Below are positions 35,833 through 45,019 of a DNA stretch of 64,000 nt, piece by piece (positions within the stretch are counted from its first letter, which is position 1; the number at the start of each line of letters is the position of its first letter). The stretch is from the NCBI RefSeq assembly GCF_003351345.1, contig NZ_QQTO01000001.1:186001-250000 (forward strand), given 5' to 3'. The position numbers and the translations under genes were made by a program. The notes beneath the pieces are model-generated. The model was not told the origin of the DNA, did not search any database, and was given only the letters and a program-made list of their open reading frames with translations. The stretch is from Allobosea caraganae (GTDB lineage Bacteria; Pseudomonadota; Alphaproteobacteria; Rhizobiales; Beijerinckiaceae).

Positions 35833-36118
35833 GATCTTCTCCCAATAGATGCGGCCTTGATGGAGAGGCCGCGGGTAAGATCGTGAAGCATAGAGCTCGG
35901 TTACTTCAGTTTCGTTTTGAAATATAGTAAGGCAATATCTAGAGTAATCGCTAAAATTTTATGCTTTTCGTTTCTTAAGAAAACCATAAGCCACCGAGTG
36001 GTGACATTTATTGTCAATAGCGGCCGGAGGAGCCCAAAATTACGAGCGGAATACGACCGACAGACGCCGTAATCTCCGGAAATACCCGGAGGTCACGGCC
36101 GGAAGCCGGCGAGGCAAA
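35833..36118. other. AT-rich gene-free pocket
   Basis: From about 35880 to 36020 the sequence is markedly AT-rich compared with the rest of the window, with a perfect 12-bp palindrome TTTCTTAAGAAA at 35971-35982. It probably holds the promoter of the minus-strand gene at 35479-35832. No coding potential was recognised. Confidence 0.55.
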
Positions 36119-36370
36119 TCAACGGGACGAGGAAACCGCCTTGGCCGGCTTCGCCGATTTGGCAGGGGCGCGGCGCCGCTGCCGCGGCAGGACCTCCGTC
36201 TCGCAGACGGCAGGCAAATCCATGCTGGCTGCCCAGGCCACCATGCGATCGGCTGCGGTGACGGGGTTCGCCGCCGCCCGCTTCGGAGACGGCAGCAATT
36301 CCTGAAGCGAGTAGATCGGCTTAAGCATTTGCGACGGCTGCATGCCGTCCACATCGACTGCGATCATCAT
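36119..36370 (-). CDS. Small hypothetical protein with basic C-terminus
   Basis: An 83-residue orphan from the ATG at 36370, which follows GGGGG at good spacing (MMIAVDVDGMQPSQMLKPIY). The C-terminal third is lysine/arginine/alanine-rich (RQRRRAPAKSAKPAKAVSSS). No family is recognised. A perfect TATAAT flanked by an inverted repeat lies 50 bases upstream, which supports it being a real gene. Earlier in-frame starts up to 36475 would run through that promoter. Confidence 0.5.
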   Translation of the reverse strand: MMIAVDVDGMQPSQMLKPIYSLQELLPSPKRAAANPVTAADRMVAWAASMDLPAVCETEVLPRQRRRAPAKSAKPAKAVSSSR

Positions 36371-36397
36371 TGTCCCCCAAACCCAAGGTTTCGACAT

Positions 36398-36446
36398 GGA
36401 GCCGAAGCTATGAGCTTGGATTATAGTGGTGAGATGCTTCGGCTCC
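36398..36446 (-). promoter_or_regulatory. Promoter with TATAAT inside an 11-bp inverted repeat
   Basis: GGAGCCGAAGC (36398-36408) and GCTTCGGCTCC (36436-36446) are perfectly complementary. Between them, on the minus strand, lies a consensus -10 TATAAT (36425-36420). No strong -35 box is visible, which fits an activated or repressed promoter. Confidence 0.6.
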
Positions 36447-36547
36447 GTTGCGAAAGAGCCTGAAGCGCAGGTCAAGCCGATCGCTCAAATTCGAGCGTTA
36501 GTCGAATTCCATCTCATCCCGGCAACTCGAAACGCGCCGTGCCGGCC

Positions 36548-37759
36548 TCAGGCCGCCCGCTTCAGCCCGACCTTGGCCCAGATCGCCGTCAGCGCGCCGA
36601 CCAGATGCGCGATGTCGGCATCGGAGTGCAGCGGCGAGGGCGTGATGCGCAGGCGCTCGGTGCCGCGCGGCACGGTCGGGTAGTTGATCGGCTGGACGTA
36701 GATGTCGAAGCGCTCCAGCAGTTCGTCGCTGATCGCCTTGCACAGCACGGCATCGCCGACCATGACCGGCACGATATGGCTCGGATTGGGCAGGTGCGGG
36801 ATGCCGACCGCGTCGAGCCGCGTCCGCAGTGCGGAGACGCGATCCTGCTGGCGCTCGCGCTCGGCCGAGCTCGCCTTGAGGTGGCGGATCGCGGCCAGCG
36901 CGCCGGCGGCCAGCATCGGCGGCAGCGAGCTGGAGAAGATGAAGCCGGAGGCATAGCTGCGGATGAAATCGCAGAGCGCCGCGGAGCCGGCGATATAGCC
37001 GCCCATCACGCCGAAGGACTTTGCCAGCGTGCCCTCGATCAGGGTGAGGCGATCGGTCAGGCCTTCGCGCTCGCTGATGCCGCCGCCGCGCGGGCCGTAG
37101 AGGCCGACGGCATGGACCTCGTCGATATAGGTCATGGCGCCGAATTCGTCGGCGATGTCGCAGAATTCCGCGACTGGGGCGATGTCGCCATCCATCGAAT
37201 AGACCGACTCGAAGGCGATCAGCTTCGGCCTGGAAGGATCGACCGTCCTGAGCTTGCGGCGGAGATCGTCAGGGTCGTTATGGGCGAAGATCAGCTTCTC
37301 CGCCCGCGAATGGCGGATGCCCTCGATCATCGAGGCGTGGTTCAGCGCATCGGTCAGGACGACGCAGCCGGGCAGGCGCGAGGCGAGCGTCGAGAGCGAG
37401 GCCCAGTTCGACATGTAGCCGGAGTTGAACAGCAGCGCGGCTTCCTTGCCGTGCAGGTCGGCCAGCTCCCGCTCCAGCAGCACGTGATAATGGTTGGTGC
37501 CGCCGATGTTGCGGGTGCCGCCGGCGCCGGCGCCATTGCCGTCGAGCGCCTCATGCATCGCCTTCAGCACGTCCGGGTGCTGGCCCATGCCGAGATAGTC
37601 GTTCGAGCACCAGACCGTGACTTCGCGCGGCCCGGCCTCGCCATGGAAGAGCGCGCGCGGAAAGCGGCCGGCCAGCCGCTCCAGATCGGCGAAGACGCGA
37701 TAGCGCCCCTCCTTGCGCAGGGAATCGAGTTCCCCGCGGAAGAATGTCTCGTAGTCCAT
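36548..37759 (-). CDS. hemA: 5-aminolevulinate synthase (C4 pathway)
   Basis: Condenses glycine and succinyl-CoA to 5-aminolevulinate, the first step of haem and bacteriochlorophyll synthesis in Alphaproteobacteria. The 403-residue protein has the PLP lysine K247 in [16 protein letters not shown], the [12 protein letters not shown] and [12 protein letters not shown] motifs near the front, and [12 protein letters not shown]. The ATG at 37759 follows GGAGA. It is an alpha-oxoamine synthase; the length and motifs favour ALAS over KBL or BioF. Confidence 0.95.
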   Translation of the reverse strand: MDYETFFRGELDSLRKEGRYRVFADLERLAGRFPRALFHGEAGPREVTVWCSNDYLGMGQHPDVLKAMHEALDGNGAGAGGTRNIGGTNHYHVLLERELADLHGKEAALLFNSGYMSNWASLSTLASRLPGCVVLTDALNHASMIEGIRHSRAEKLIFAHNDPDDLRRKLRTVDPSRPKLIAFESVYSMDGDIAPVAEFCDIADEFGAMTYIDEVHAVGLYGPRGGGISEREGLTDRLTLIEGTLAKSFGVMGGYIAGSAALCDFIRSYASGFIFSSSLPPMLAAGALAAIRHLKASSAERERQQDRVSALRTRLDAVGIPHLPNPSHIVPVMVGDAVLCKAISDELLERFDIYVQPINYPTVPRGTERLRITPSPLHSDADIAHLVGALTAIWAKVGLKRAA

Positions 37760-37799
37760 GGCGGTCTCCTGCAACGCCTTCGTCCTACGGGAGACGAAC

Positions 37800-38468
37800 C
37801 TAGCGCGAAATGGTCCGCGGTGTCGCGGGTTGAGTGTCGTCCCGCACGCGCTGCGGCAGATAGGCCGCGCGCCCCTCGCTCAGGGCTTCGTCGAGCAGCT
37901 CGACGCGATCCTGGCCCCAGAACAACTCGCCATCGAGGATGTAGCTGGGAGCGCCGAAAACGCCGGCGGCGATGGCCTCGATCCGATTCTGCTCGTAGCG
38001 CTCATGGCTCGCTGGGGCCGCGGCGGCCTCCAGCAGCGGCTCGGCGTCCAGGCCGACGCTTGCGACCAGGCGGGCGAGCACCGCCTCGTCGGCAAGGTCA
38101 AGCGCATCAGCCCAGAGCGCATGGAAGGCGCGGCGCAGGAAGGCGTCGGGATCGGAGCCCGAGGCGATGATCGCGATGACGAGGCGGTCGGCCAGCGACG
38201 GATCGAAGGACCCGCTCCTCGCCTGCAGGGAGAGCGGCAGACCGCGGCGCTGGCGCCAGCGCTGCAATTCCACCAGCCGGTAGCGCTGCCGGGCCGGATG
38301 GCGCTTCGGCAGCGGCAACCCGCCGGTCTCGTCGAACACGGCGCGCACCGGCATCGGCCGATAGCTGACCTCGACGCCATGGCGGGTCGCGGTCTCGACG
38401 AAGGCGGCGTGGCCGAGATAGGCCCAGGGCGAGGAGAGCGTGAAGAAGTAGTCGATCTGGCGGGACAT
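37800..38468 (-). CDS. 2-hydroxychromene-2-carboxylate isomerase family (DsbA fold)
   Basis: A 222-residue kappa-class glutathione-transferase-like protein of the thioredoxin/DsbA fold. The active-site segment is [14 protein letters not shown] with serine at the usual catalytic position, and the cis-proline loop is [20 protein letters not shown]. Such proteins isomerise hydroxychromene carboxylates with glutathione in naphthalene degradation, but most chromosomal copies have other, unknown substrates. It starts at the ATG at 38468 and is divergent from the ammonia-lyase gene. No other naphthalene genes are nearby. Confidence 0.88.
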   Translation of the reverse strand: MSRQIDYFFTLSSPWAYLGHAAFVETATRHGVEVSYRPMPVRAVFDETGGLPLPKRHPARQRYRLVELQRWRQRRGLPLSLQARSGSFDPSLADRLVIAIIASGSDPDAFLRRAFHALWADALDLADEAVLARLVASVGLDAEPLLEAAAAPASHERYEQNRIEAIAAGVFGAPSYILDGELFWGQDRVELLDEALSEGRAAYLPQRVRDDTQPATPRTISR

Positions 38469-38629
38469 GGTCGCAGGTGGTCCGTTGCACGTGAGCGGGC
38501 GGCGGACCATGCGGCATCCCACCCATTCCTGCCAATGCGAAATCTTGACCTCACCCATCAAGGCCCGGAGATTGCTTTTGCGGCCTGCCTCGTGAGAGGA
38601 GGCGGCATCATCACGTGGAAGGGACCGGA

Positions 38630-40261
38630 ATGGCTGTTTCGATCGACGGGCGCACGCTGAAGGGCAAGCAGGTTCTCAAGGTCGCGAGGCCCGGCCCCTC
38701 CGGCCGCTACGAGAAGGCGAGCCTGGCTCCCGCCGCCCGCGAGCGCATCGCGGCGACGCGCGCCCATATCGACGCGCATTTCATGACCGACGATGCGCCC
38801 TTCATGTACTCGTTCAACACCGGCGTCGGCCTGTTCAAGGACCAGCGCGTGCTGATGTCGGAGATGACCGAGTATCAGCGCAAGAGCGTCTACGCCCATG
38901 CGACGGGCATCGGCGAGCCCTTCGCCGAGGACGTGACGCGCGCCACCATGCTGCTGCGCGCCAACGCCTTCGCCTCCAACTATTCCGGCCCGCGCGTCGA
39001 GCTGGTCGAGCGGCTGCTCGCCTGCCTCAATGCCGGCGTGCACCCGGTCATCCCGCAGAAGGGCTCGGTCGGCGCCTCCGGCGACCTCGCGCCGCTGGCG
39101 CACATGTCGGCGGCCGTCTGCGGCTTCGACGAGGCGGAGGCGGTCTACAAGGGCAAGCGGATGAAGGCGCGCGACGCCCTCGCCAAGGCCGGGCTGACGC
39201 CGGAATTCGCGCTCGGCGCCAAGGATGCCTCCGCCCTGATCAACGGCTCGACCGTCTCGCTGGCGCTCGGCGTGCTGGCGAGCGAGGATGCCAAGCGGCT
39301 GGTCAAGGCGGCCGATGTCGCGATGGCGCTCTCGCTGGAGGCGATGCGCGGCGAGCTCGCCGCCTTCGATCCGCGCGTCCATGCCGCCCGCCCGCATCCC
39401 GGCCAGGGGCTGGTCGCCCGCAATATCGTCAAGATCACGCAGGGCTCGAAGCGTTGCTCGGCCTCGGCCCGTGAGACGATCTACCCGGACGAGATTGGCC
39501 GCACCGCAGGCAAGCCGCCGGCGCCGCGCGTGCAGGACGTCTATTCGCTGCGCTGCACCCCGCAGGTCCACGGCCCGGCCCGCGAGGCGCTGGACTACGT
39601 CTCCCGCATCATCGCGACCGAGACCAATTCGGCGACCGACAACCCGCTGATCTTCGAGGAGAGCGGCAGCTATACCGTGATCTCCGGCGGGCATTTCCAC
39701 GGTCAGTACGTTGCGCAGGCGATGGACCTGCTGGCCATGGCGATGACCGATCTCGGCTCGATCTGCGAGCGCCGTCTCGCCCGCCTCGTCGACCCGACGC
39801 TGAGCTACGGCCTGCCGCGCAACCTGCTCGCCGGCAAGCGCGGCCTCAACACCGGCTTCGCTACGGTGCAATGCTCGATGTCGGCGCTGGTGATGGAGAA
39901 TCGCACGCTGTCGGGACCCGGCTCGGTCGATTCGATCCCGGGCAAGTCCAATGCCGAGGACCATGTCTCGAACTCGACCTGGTGCGGCCGCAAGGCGCGC
40001 ACGGTGGTCGAGAACACCGAGATGATCATCGCCATGGAGATCCTGATGGCCTGCCAGGCGCTCTCGCTGATCGCCGAGACGGCGAAGGATCATCCGCTCG
40101 GCAAGGGCACGCAAGCCGCGTTTGAGGCGCTGCGCGAGACGATCCCGCCCGCGCTCGACGGCGACCGCTGGTACGCGAGCGAGATGAACCAGGCGATCGA
40201 GCTGGTGCGGAACGGGTCGATCGTGGCGGCGGTGGAAGCGGCGGTGGGGGCGTTGGAGTAA
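38630..40261 (+). CDS. Histidine/aromatic amino acid ammonia-lyase (MIO enzyme)
   Basis: A 543-residue member of the HAL/PAL family, which removes ammonia from histidine, phenylalanine or tyrosine using a self-made MIO group. The MIO triad A-S-G is at 149-151 in GSVGASGDLAPLAH; the catalytic tyrosine is Y60 in FMYSFNTGVG. The substrate-pocket position that is Ser-His in histidase is Ala-His here (YQRKSVYAHATG), nearer to HAL than to PAL. The ATG at 38630 follows AAGGGA. No hutU, hutI or hutG is adjacent, so histidine catabolism is not established. Confidence 0.88.
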   Translation: MAVSIDGRTLKGKQVLKVARPGPSGRYEKASLAPAARERIAATRAHIDAHFMTDDAPFMYSFNTGVGLFKDQRVLMSEMTEYQRKSVYAHATGIGEPFAEDVTRATMLLRANAFASNYSGPRVELVERLLACLNAGVHPVIPQKGSVGASGDLAPLAHMSAAVCGFDEAEAVYKGKRMKARDALAKAGLTPEFALGAKDASALINGSTVSLALGVLASEDAKRLVKAADVAMALSLEAMRGELAAFDPRVHAARPHPGQGLVARNIVKITQGSKRCSASARETIYPDEIGRTAGKPPAPRVQDVYSLRCTPQVHGPAREALDYVSRIIATETNSATDNPLIFEESGSYTVISGGHFHGQYVAQAMDLLAMAMTDLGSICERRLARLVDPTLSYGLPRNLLAGKRGLNTGFATVQCSMSALVMENRTLSGPGSVDSIPGKSNAEDHVSNSTWCGRKARTVVENTEMIIAMEILMACQALSLIAETAKDHPLGKGTQAAFEALRETIPPALDGDRWYASEMNQAIELVRNGSIVAAVEAAVGALE

Positions 40262-40276
40262 GCGTTCACGCGCGCG

Positions 40277-41533
40277 TCACCCCTGCCGCGCCAGCTCCAG
40301 CACCGTCTCCAGCAGCACCCGGATCGCGATCCCCGCGTCGAGTTCGGTCATGTTCTCCAGCGGCGAGTGGCTGATGCCCTTCTCGCAGCGCACGAACAGC
40401 ATGGCGGAGGGGCAAATCCGCGCCATCGCCATGGCGTCATGGCCGGCGCCCGAGGGCAGCCGGCGCGCGCTCAGGTTCGAGCCGGCGCGGGCGATGCCGG
40501 TTGCGAGCGCGTCCTGGAGGTGCGCCGCCATCGGCGTCGCGTCCTCGCGCGAATAGGGCGTGATCGTCAGCTCGACGCCACGCCGTGCCGCGATCTCGCC
40601 GAAGCGCTCATGAACGGCGCGGTCCATGCTGGCGACCGTCTCTCCAAGCGGAGCGCGGAAGTCGATGGTGAAGTCGACCGCACCGGGCACGACGTTGGTG
40701 GCGCCGGGGTCGGGCCGGAAGACGCCGACCGTGCCGACCGCCTGGTCATGGGCGGAGGCGATCGCTTCCATGGCCAGCGCCATCTCGGCGCTCGCCGTGA
40801 GCGCATCCTTGCGCAGCTTCATCGGCACCGTGCCGGCATGGCCGGCCTCGCCGGTGACGCGGACGCGGGCGCGGCTCTGGGCGCTGATCGTGCTGACGAT
40901 GCCGACCGCCTCGTTCTCGGCCTCGAGCAGCGGTCCCTGCTCGATATGGACCTCGAGATAGGCCTTTAGCGAGCCGGGCTTGCGCGCCAACGCCGGAACG
41001 CCGGTGGGGTCGCCACCGAAGGCAACGAGCGCATCGCGCAGCACGGTGCCGTCGCCATCGCGCGCATCGAGCCAGGCCTGATCGTAGTGGCCGGCGAGAG
41101 CCGAGGAGGTCGAGAGCGAGGTCGGGAAGCGCACCGTCTCCTCGTCGCCGAAGGCCACCACCTCCAGCGCAAACGGCAGGGTGATACCGGCATCGCGCAA
41201 CGCCTGCGCGGTCAGGATGCCGGCGACGACGCCGAGATTGCCGTCGAAGCGCCCGCCATCCTTCACCGTGTCGATATGCGAGCCGATCAGCACCGCCGGC
41301 AGGCCGGGCGTCGCGCCCTCGCGCCGCCCCTGCACCGAGCCGGCCGCATCGATGAAGGCGGCGAGGCCCGCGACCTCCATCGCGCCCTTGGTCCATTCCG
41401 CCGCCTGCCGGTGCGCCGGCGAGAGGTAAAGTCGCGTCAGCTTGCCGGGTTCGTCGGTGAAGCGGTTCAGGCCGTCGAGCGCGGCGAAGGCACGGGCGCC
41501 GAGCACGGCGGCGGAGGGGAGCGAAGCGGTCAT
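40277..41533 (-). CDS. M20 family amidohydrolase (allantoate/N-carbamoyl-amino acid hydrolase)
   Basis: A 418-residue zinc-dependent hydrolase of the AllC/HyuC/beta-ureidopropionase group. Metal ligands appear in IGSHIDTV, GGRFDGNLGV, GDEE and YLEVHIEQGP, and GAGHDAMAMA is near the C-terminus. These enzymes hydrolyse the carbamoyl group of allantoate, ureidoglycine or N-carbamoyl amino acids; the exact substrate is not readable. It is convergent with the ammonia-lyase gene and follows the SDR gene by nine bases, so SDR and hydrolase form an operon. Confidence 0.9.
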   Translation of the reverse strand: MTASLPSAAVLGARAFAALDGLNRFTDEPGKLTRLYLSPAHRQAAEWTKGAMEVAGLAAFIDAAGSVQGRREGATPGLPAVLIGSHIDTVKDGGRFDGNLGVVAGILTAQALRDAGITLPFALEVVAFGDEETVRFPTSLSTSSALAGHYDQAWLDARDGDGTVLRDALVAFGGDPTGVPALARKPGSLKAYLEVHIEQGPLLEAENEAVGIVSTISAQSRARVRVTGEAGHAGTVPMKLRKDALTASAEMALAMEAIASAHDQAVGTVGVFRPDPGATNVVPGAVDFTIDFRAPLGETVASMDRAVHERFGEIAARRGVELTITPYSREDATPMAAHLQDALATGIARAGSNLSARRLPSGAGHDAMAMARICPSAMLFVRCEKGISHSPLENMTELDAGIAIRVLLETVLELARQG

Positions 41534-41542
41534 CGTTAAAGC

Positions 41543-42289
41543 TTAGTAAGTCGCGCGCCCGCCCGAAAGGTCGAAGACGCCGCCGGTGGTGAAGCTGTTC
41601 TCGGCCGAGGCCAGGAACGCGACCATGGACGCGACCTCCTCCGTCTGCAGGAAGCGGCCGCGCGGGATCTTCGAGAGCATGTAGTCGATATGCTCCTGGC
41701 TGATCTGGTCGAAGATGCGGGTGCGGGCGGCGGCCGGCGTGATGCAGTTGACCGCGATGTCCTTGTCGGCGGTCTCCTTGCCGAGCGACTTGGTCAACGC
41801 GATCACCGCCGCCTTCGAGGCCGAATAGGCCGAGGCGTTGGGATTGCCTTCCTTGCCGGCGATCGACGCGACCAGGACGAGGCGGCCGTAGTTGCGCTTG
41901 ATCATGCCGGGGATCACCGCCTGGCAGCAATGCACGGTTCCGTCGACGTTGAGCCGCATGACCTTGCTCCACGCATCGAGCGGGTAGTCCCAGGTCTTGA
42001 AGTTCGGGCCGGCGATGCCGGCGCTGGTGACGAGGATGTCGACGCTGCCGAGGCGGGCCTCCAGCGCATCCGCCGCTGTCTTCACGGCCGCGGCGTCGGT
42101 GACGTCGATCGCGATGCCGGTCGCGCCCTTGCCGATCTCGGCTGCCGCGGCTTCGGCAAGCGCGCCGTCGAGATCCCAGATCTCGACCTTGGCGCCGCTG
42201 GCGGCGAAGCGCTCGGCCACGGCGCGCCCGATGCCCTGGGCGCCGCCGGTGACGATGGCGACGCGGCCGTTGAGATCGATCTGGTTCAT
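41543..42289 (-). CDS. Short-chain dehydrogenase/reductase
   Basis: A 248-residue classical SDR. The NAD(P) motif is TGGAQGIGRAVA, the active-site residues are S in LVASIAGKEG and Y-x-x-x-K in SAYSASKAAV, and an aspartate after beta2 (EIWDLDG) favours NAD over NADP. The AAARTRIFDQISQEHIDYM region fits the 3-oxoacyl-ACP-reductase-like/gluconate dehydrogenase group, without a definite substrate. It is upstream of the M20 hydrolase in the same direction. Confidence 0.88.
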   Translation of the reverse strand: MNQIDLNGRVAIVTGGAQGIGRAVAERFAASGAKVEIWDLDGALAEAAAAEIGKGATGIAIDVTDAAAVKTAADALEARLGSVDILVTSAGIAGPNFKTWDYPLDAWSKVMRLNVDGTVHCCQAVIPGMIKRNYGRLVLVASIAGKEGNPNASAYSASKAAVIALTKSLGKETADKDIAVNCITPAAARTRIFDQISQEHIDYMLSKIPRGRFLQTEEVASMVAFLASAENSFTTGGVFDLSGGRATY

Positions 42290-42390
42290 GGTCAGCCCCC
42301 GGCTTGAATGTCGGGCGGCAAGGTAGCGGGCTGAAACCGGCTAGGCCAGCGCTTCCAAGGCCGCCCCGACCTGCACGTTAGACTCATCCC

Positions 42391-43848
42391 TCACTGCGCG
42401 TTCCGATACGCCCGCCGGCTGAACACGGTCCTAAGCAGGATGGCCAGGTCGAGCCAGAACGACCAATTGTCGATGTACCAATGGTCGCAGGCAATGCGCT
42501 TGGCCATCTTCTCGTCGGTATCGGTCTCGCCGCGCAGGCCGTTGACCTGGGCCCAGCCGGTGATACCCGGCTTGACATTGTGGCGCCGAGCATAGAGCGC
42601 GATCTTGCGCTGGAACTCGTGGTCGTGGGCGAGCGCGTGCGGGCGCGGCCCGACCAGCGACATCTGCCCCGCCAGCACGTTCAGCAGCTGCGGCAGCTCG
42701 TCGAGATTGTAGCGACGCAGGAAGCGGCCGATGCGGGTGATGCGCGGGTCGTTGCGCGTCGCCTGGCGGATGGTGTCGCCATCGTCGGTCGTGGTCATCG
42801 TGCGGAACTTGAAGATGCGGAAGGGCTGCTGGTTGAAGCCGTAGCGGCGCTGCATGAACAGCACCGGACCTGGTGAATCGAGCTTGATCAGCGCCGCGAT
42901 GATCAGCAGCAGCGGCAGCAGCAGCACGAGGGCGGCCACGGAGGCGATGGTGTCGAAGGCGCGCTTGGCGGCGACCTCGACGACCGAGAGCGCCGGGCGG
43001 GTCAGGCGCAGGCTGGCGAGCGAGCCGATCCGCACGATATGCGGGTTGTCGAAACGGTCCATGATCCGCTCCGGCGCGAGGTGGATCGCGACCGGCAGGT
43101 TCATGAAGGCGTCGATGCAGGCGTCGATCGTCTCCTGCTCGGACCAGGGCATGGCGATGAAGACGGCGTCCGGCCGCAATTGCCGGCAACGCGCCGCGGC
43201 GGTGGCGAGGTCGGCCGCGAGCGCCGCGGCAGGGTCGTTGATCCGCCTGGAATCGTTGCTGCGCAGGAAGGCGACGTCGGTGATGACGAAGCCGATGTTC
43301 CAGGGTTGGTGGCGCGAGACGAAGGACATCACGTCGGCCTCGCGGCCGATCAGGAAGACGCGCTCGGAGGTGATGCGGCCGGTCTTGCTGGCGATCGAGA
43401 TGGTGCGGACGATGCCCGAGCGCGCCAGCGTGATCAGCGGGATGCCGGTGAGGTAGGTCACCAGCACGACGGCGCGGGAATAATGGTCGACGATCTTGGC
43501 CAGGAAGACGAAGGCGATGAAGGCCACCATCGTGACGTTCCAGACCGTGAAGGCCGAGGCGATCTGGCCCTTGGTCGAGAGGTAGTTGCTGAGCTGGTAG
43601 CGCCCGCGCATCACGTTGGTGAAGACGAAGATCGCAGTGACCATCGTCGCCAGTTCGAGTGAGATCTGCGCGTTGCCGAAATGGCCGTAGGCCTCGAGAT
43701 GGTAGGCGACCGAGGCGATGCAGACGATGGCGACGACCACGACGGCGTCGGTCAGCGCGGTGACGAGGCCGATCCAGTGCCGCCAGGCATTGGCGCGTTC
43801 GTCGGCCGCTGTGGCCGCCGCGTAGTTCAGGTCGTTGACGCTCATCAT
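42391..43848 (-). CDS. Undecaprenyl-phosphate hexose-1-phosphate transferase (WcaJ/PssY-type)
   Basis: Starts polysaccharide repeat synthesis by moving a hexose-1-phosphate from a UDP-sugar to undecaprenyl phosphate. The 485-residue polytopic protein has four membrane segments in the first ~150 residues, a CoA-binding-like middle domain and the catalytic C-terminus with KFRTM, the RRYNLDELPQLLNVLAGQMS core and SLVGPRPHA. Tandem ATGs at 43848/43845 follow GGAGA and are preferred over a remote TTG. It is divergent from the glycosyltransferase gene wecG-like and opens the exopolysaccharide locus. Confidence 0.93.
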   Translation of the reverse strand: MMSVNDLNYAAATAADERANAWRHWIGLVTALTDAVVVVAIVCIASVAYHLEAYGHFGNAQISLELATMVTAIFVFTNVMRGRYQLSNYLSTKGQIASAFTVWNVTMVAFIAFVFLAKIVDHYSRAVVLVTYLTGIPLITLARSGIVRTISIASKTGRITSERVFLIGREADVMSFVSRHQPWNIGFVITDVAFLRSNDSRRINDPAAALAADLATAAARCRQLRPDAVFIAMPWSEQETIDACIDAFMNLPVAIHLAPERIMDRFDNPHIVRIGSLASLRLTRPALSVVEVAAKRAFDTIASVAALVLLLPLLLIIAALIKLDSPGPVLFMQRRYGFNQQPFRIFKFRTMTTTDDGDTIRQATRNDPRITRIGRFLRRYNLDELPQLLNVLAGQMSLVGPRPHALAHDHEFQRKIALYARRHNVKPGITGWAQVNGLRGETDTDEKMAKRIACDHWYIDNWSFWLDLAILLRTVFSRRAYRNAQ

Positions 43849-44191
43849 CACAGGCTCTCCGGAGCCGCGCTTGCCCGACGCGGCGCTGCGGACGGCCCGG
43901 AACGAGACAGGTCTCGCGGCTCGGGCGCCCTCACCGGACGTAACGGCAAGCGCCATGCCGCCGCGCGCTGCGCCAGAATGTGCCGGAGAAGAGAGATTGT
44001 TCCGCGATTTCAAAGCTTTCTTGCGCCGTAACCTGTTCTGGAAAGGGTGCGGCTTGGCCTGGATGTGCCATTCTGGGACGGAGAAAAAGCCGCCGGGCGA
44101 GGCGCAATGCGGCGGTTACAGGGCGGCGTTCACCCTATCGAGCGGTTCAGCTTGACCTAACGGACGGTTCGTCAATGACGTAGCGGCATAA
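43849..44191. other. Divergent promoter region of the exopolysaccharide locus
   Basis: About 340 gene-free bases between two divergent genes. A TTGACC box near 44152-44157 is a possible -35 site for the rightward operon. At 44184-44197 the palindrome CGGCAT-AA-ATGCCG encloses the start codon of the WecG-like gene, with no Shine-Dalgarno sequence visible. Confidence 0.5.
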
Positions 44192-45019
44192 ATGCCGGAT
44201 TCAGACGCGACCGTGACGGCCAACCTTCCCTTCGACATGGCATTGGCGACGGCGCTGCCGCCACGGTCCGACATCGCCAAGCGCGATATCGGCGGTGTCG
44301 GCATCGCCGCGCTGACGCGCGAGGCGGCGCTTGGCCTGCTCGACGAGGCGATCGGCGGGCGCGATCACGTCAAGCTCGCCTTCTGCAACGCGCATCTGGT
44401 CAACCTGGCCGCAGGCGACGCCGAGCTGCGGCGGGCGCTCGCCGACTTCCTGATCCTCTCGGATGGCATCGGCGTCGATATCGGCTCGCGACTGCTTTAC
44501 GGCGAGTCGTTCCCGGCCAATCTCAACGGCACCGACTTCATCCCGGCGCTGCTCACGATGCAGGCCCGGCCGCTCCAGGTCATGCTGCTCGGCGGCAAGC
44601 CCGGCGTGGCCGAGCGCGCGGCTGTCAGGCTGGCGCAGGACCACAAGGCGCATCGCTTCGAGGTGCTCGGCCACGGCTATTTCATGCCCGCCGAGGAGCC
44701 CGGCCTGCTTTTGAGGCTGCGCGAGGCGCGTCCCGACATCCTGCTGGTCGCCTTCGGCAATCCGCTGCAGGAACGCTGGATCGCCGGAAAGATCGATATC
44801 CGGCACGCCAGCGTTGCCGCCGGCGTCGGCGCGCTGTTCGATTTCCTCGCCGGCGAGGTGGAGCGTGCTCCCGAAGCTGTCAGGCAGATGCGGCTGGAAT
44901 GGCTCTACCGGCTCTGGCTCGAGCCCGGCCGGCTCTGGCGCCGCTACGTGCTGGGAAACCCGGCCTTCCTGCTCAGGATGTTGCGCATCAGGTATTTCGG
45001 GCGCAGATCGGCGCGATGA
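44192..45019 (+). CDS. WecG/TagA/CpsF family glycosyltransferase
   Basis: A 275-residue membrane-associated GT26 glycosyltransferase that adds the second sugar to lipid-linked intermediates. Family signatures: FCNAHLVNLA near 65, the catalytic-aspartate segment LSDGIGVD at 89-96, NGTDFIPAL, GNPLQERWI and the long C-terminal GVGALFDFLAGEVERAP ... RLEWLYRLWLEP. The ATG at 44192 lies inside a small palindrome without a Shine-Dalgarno sequence. The stop overlaps the next gene (ATGA), so the two transferases are coupled. Confidence 0.92.
   Translation: MPDSDATVTANLPFDMALATALPPRSDIAKRDIGGVGIAALTREAALGLLDEAIGGRDHVKLAFCNAHLVNLAAGDAELRRALADFLILSDGIGVDIGSRLLYGESFPANLNGTDFIPALLTMQARPLQVMLLGGKPGVAERAAVRLAQDHKAHRFEVLGHGYFMPAEEPGLLLRLREARPDILLVAFGNPLQERWIAGKIDIRHASVAAGVGALFDFLAGEVERAPEAVRQMRLEWLYRLWLEPGRLWRRYVLGNPAFLLRMLRIRYFGRRSAR

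Noticed and set aside
43849..44013. Longer N-terminus of the priming phosphotransferase starting at 44013
   Set aside because: It would start with TTG, adds about 55 residues without family match, and the tandem ATGs at 43848/43845 have a ribosome binding site.
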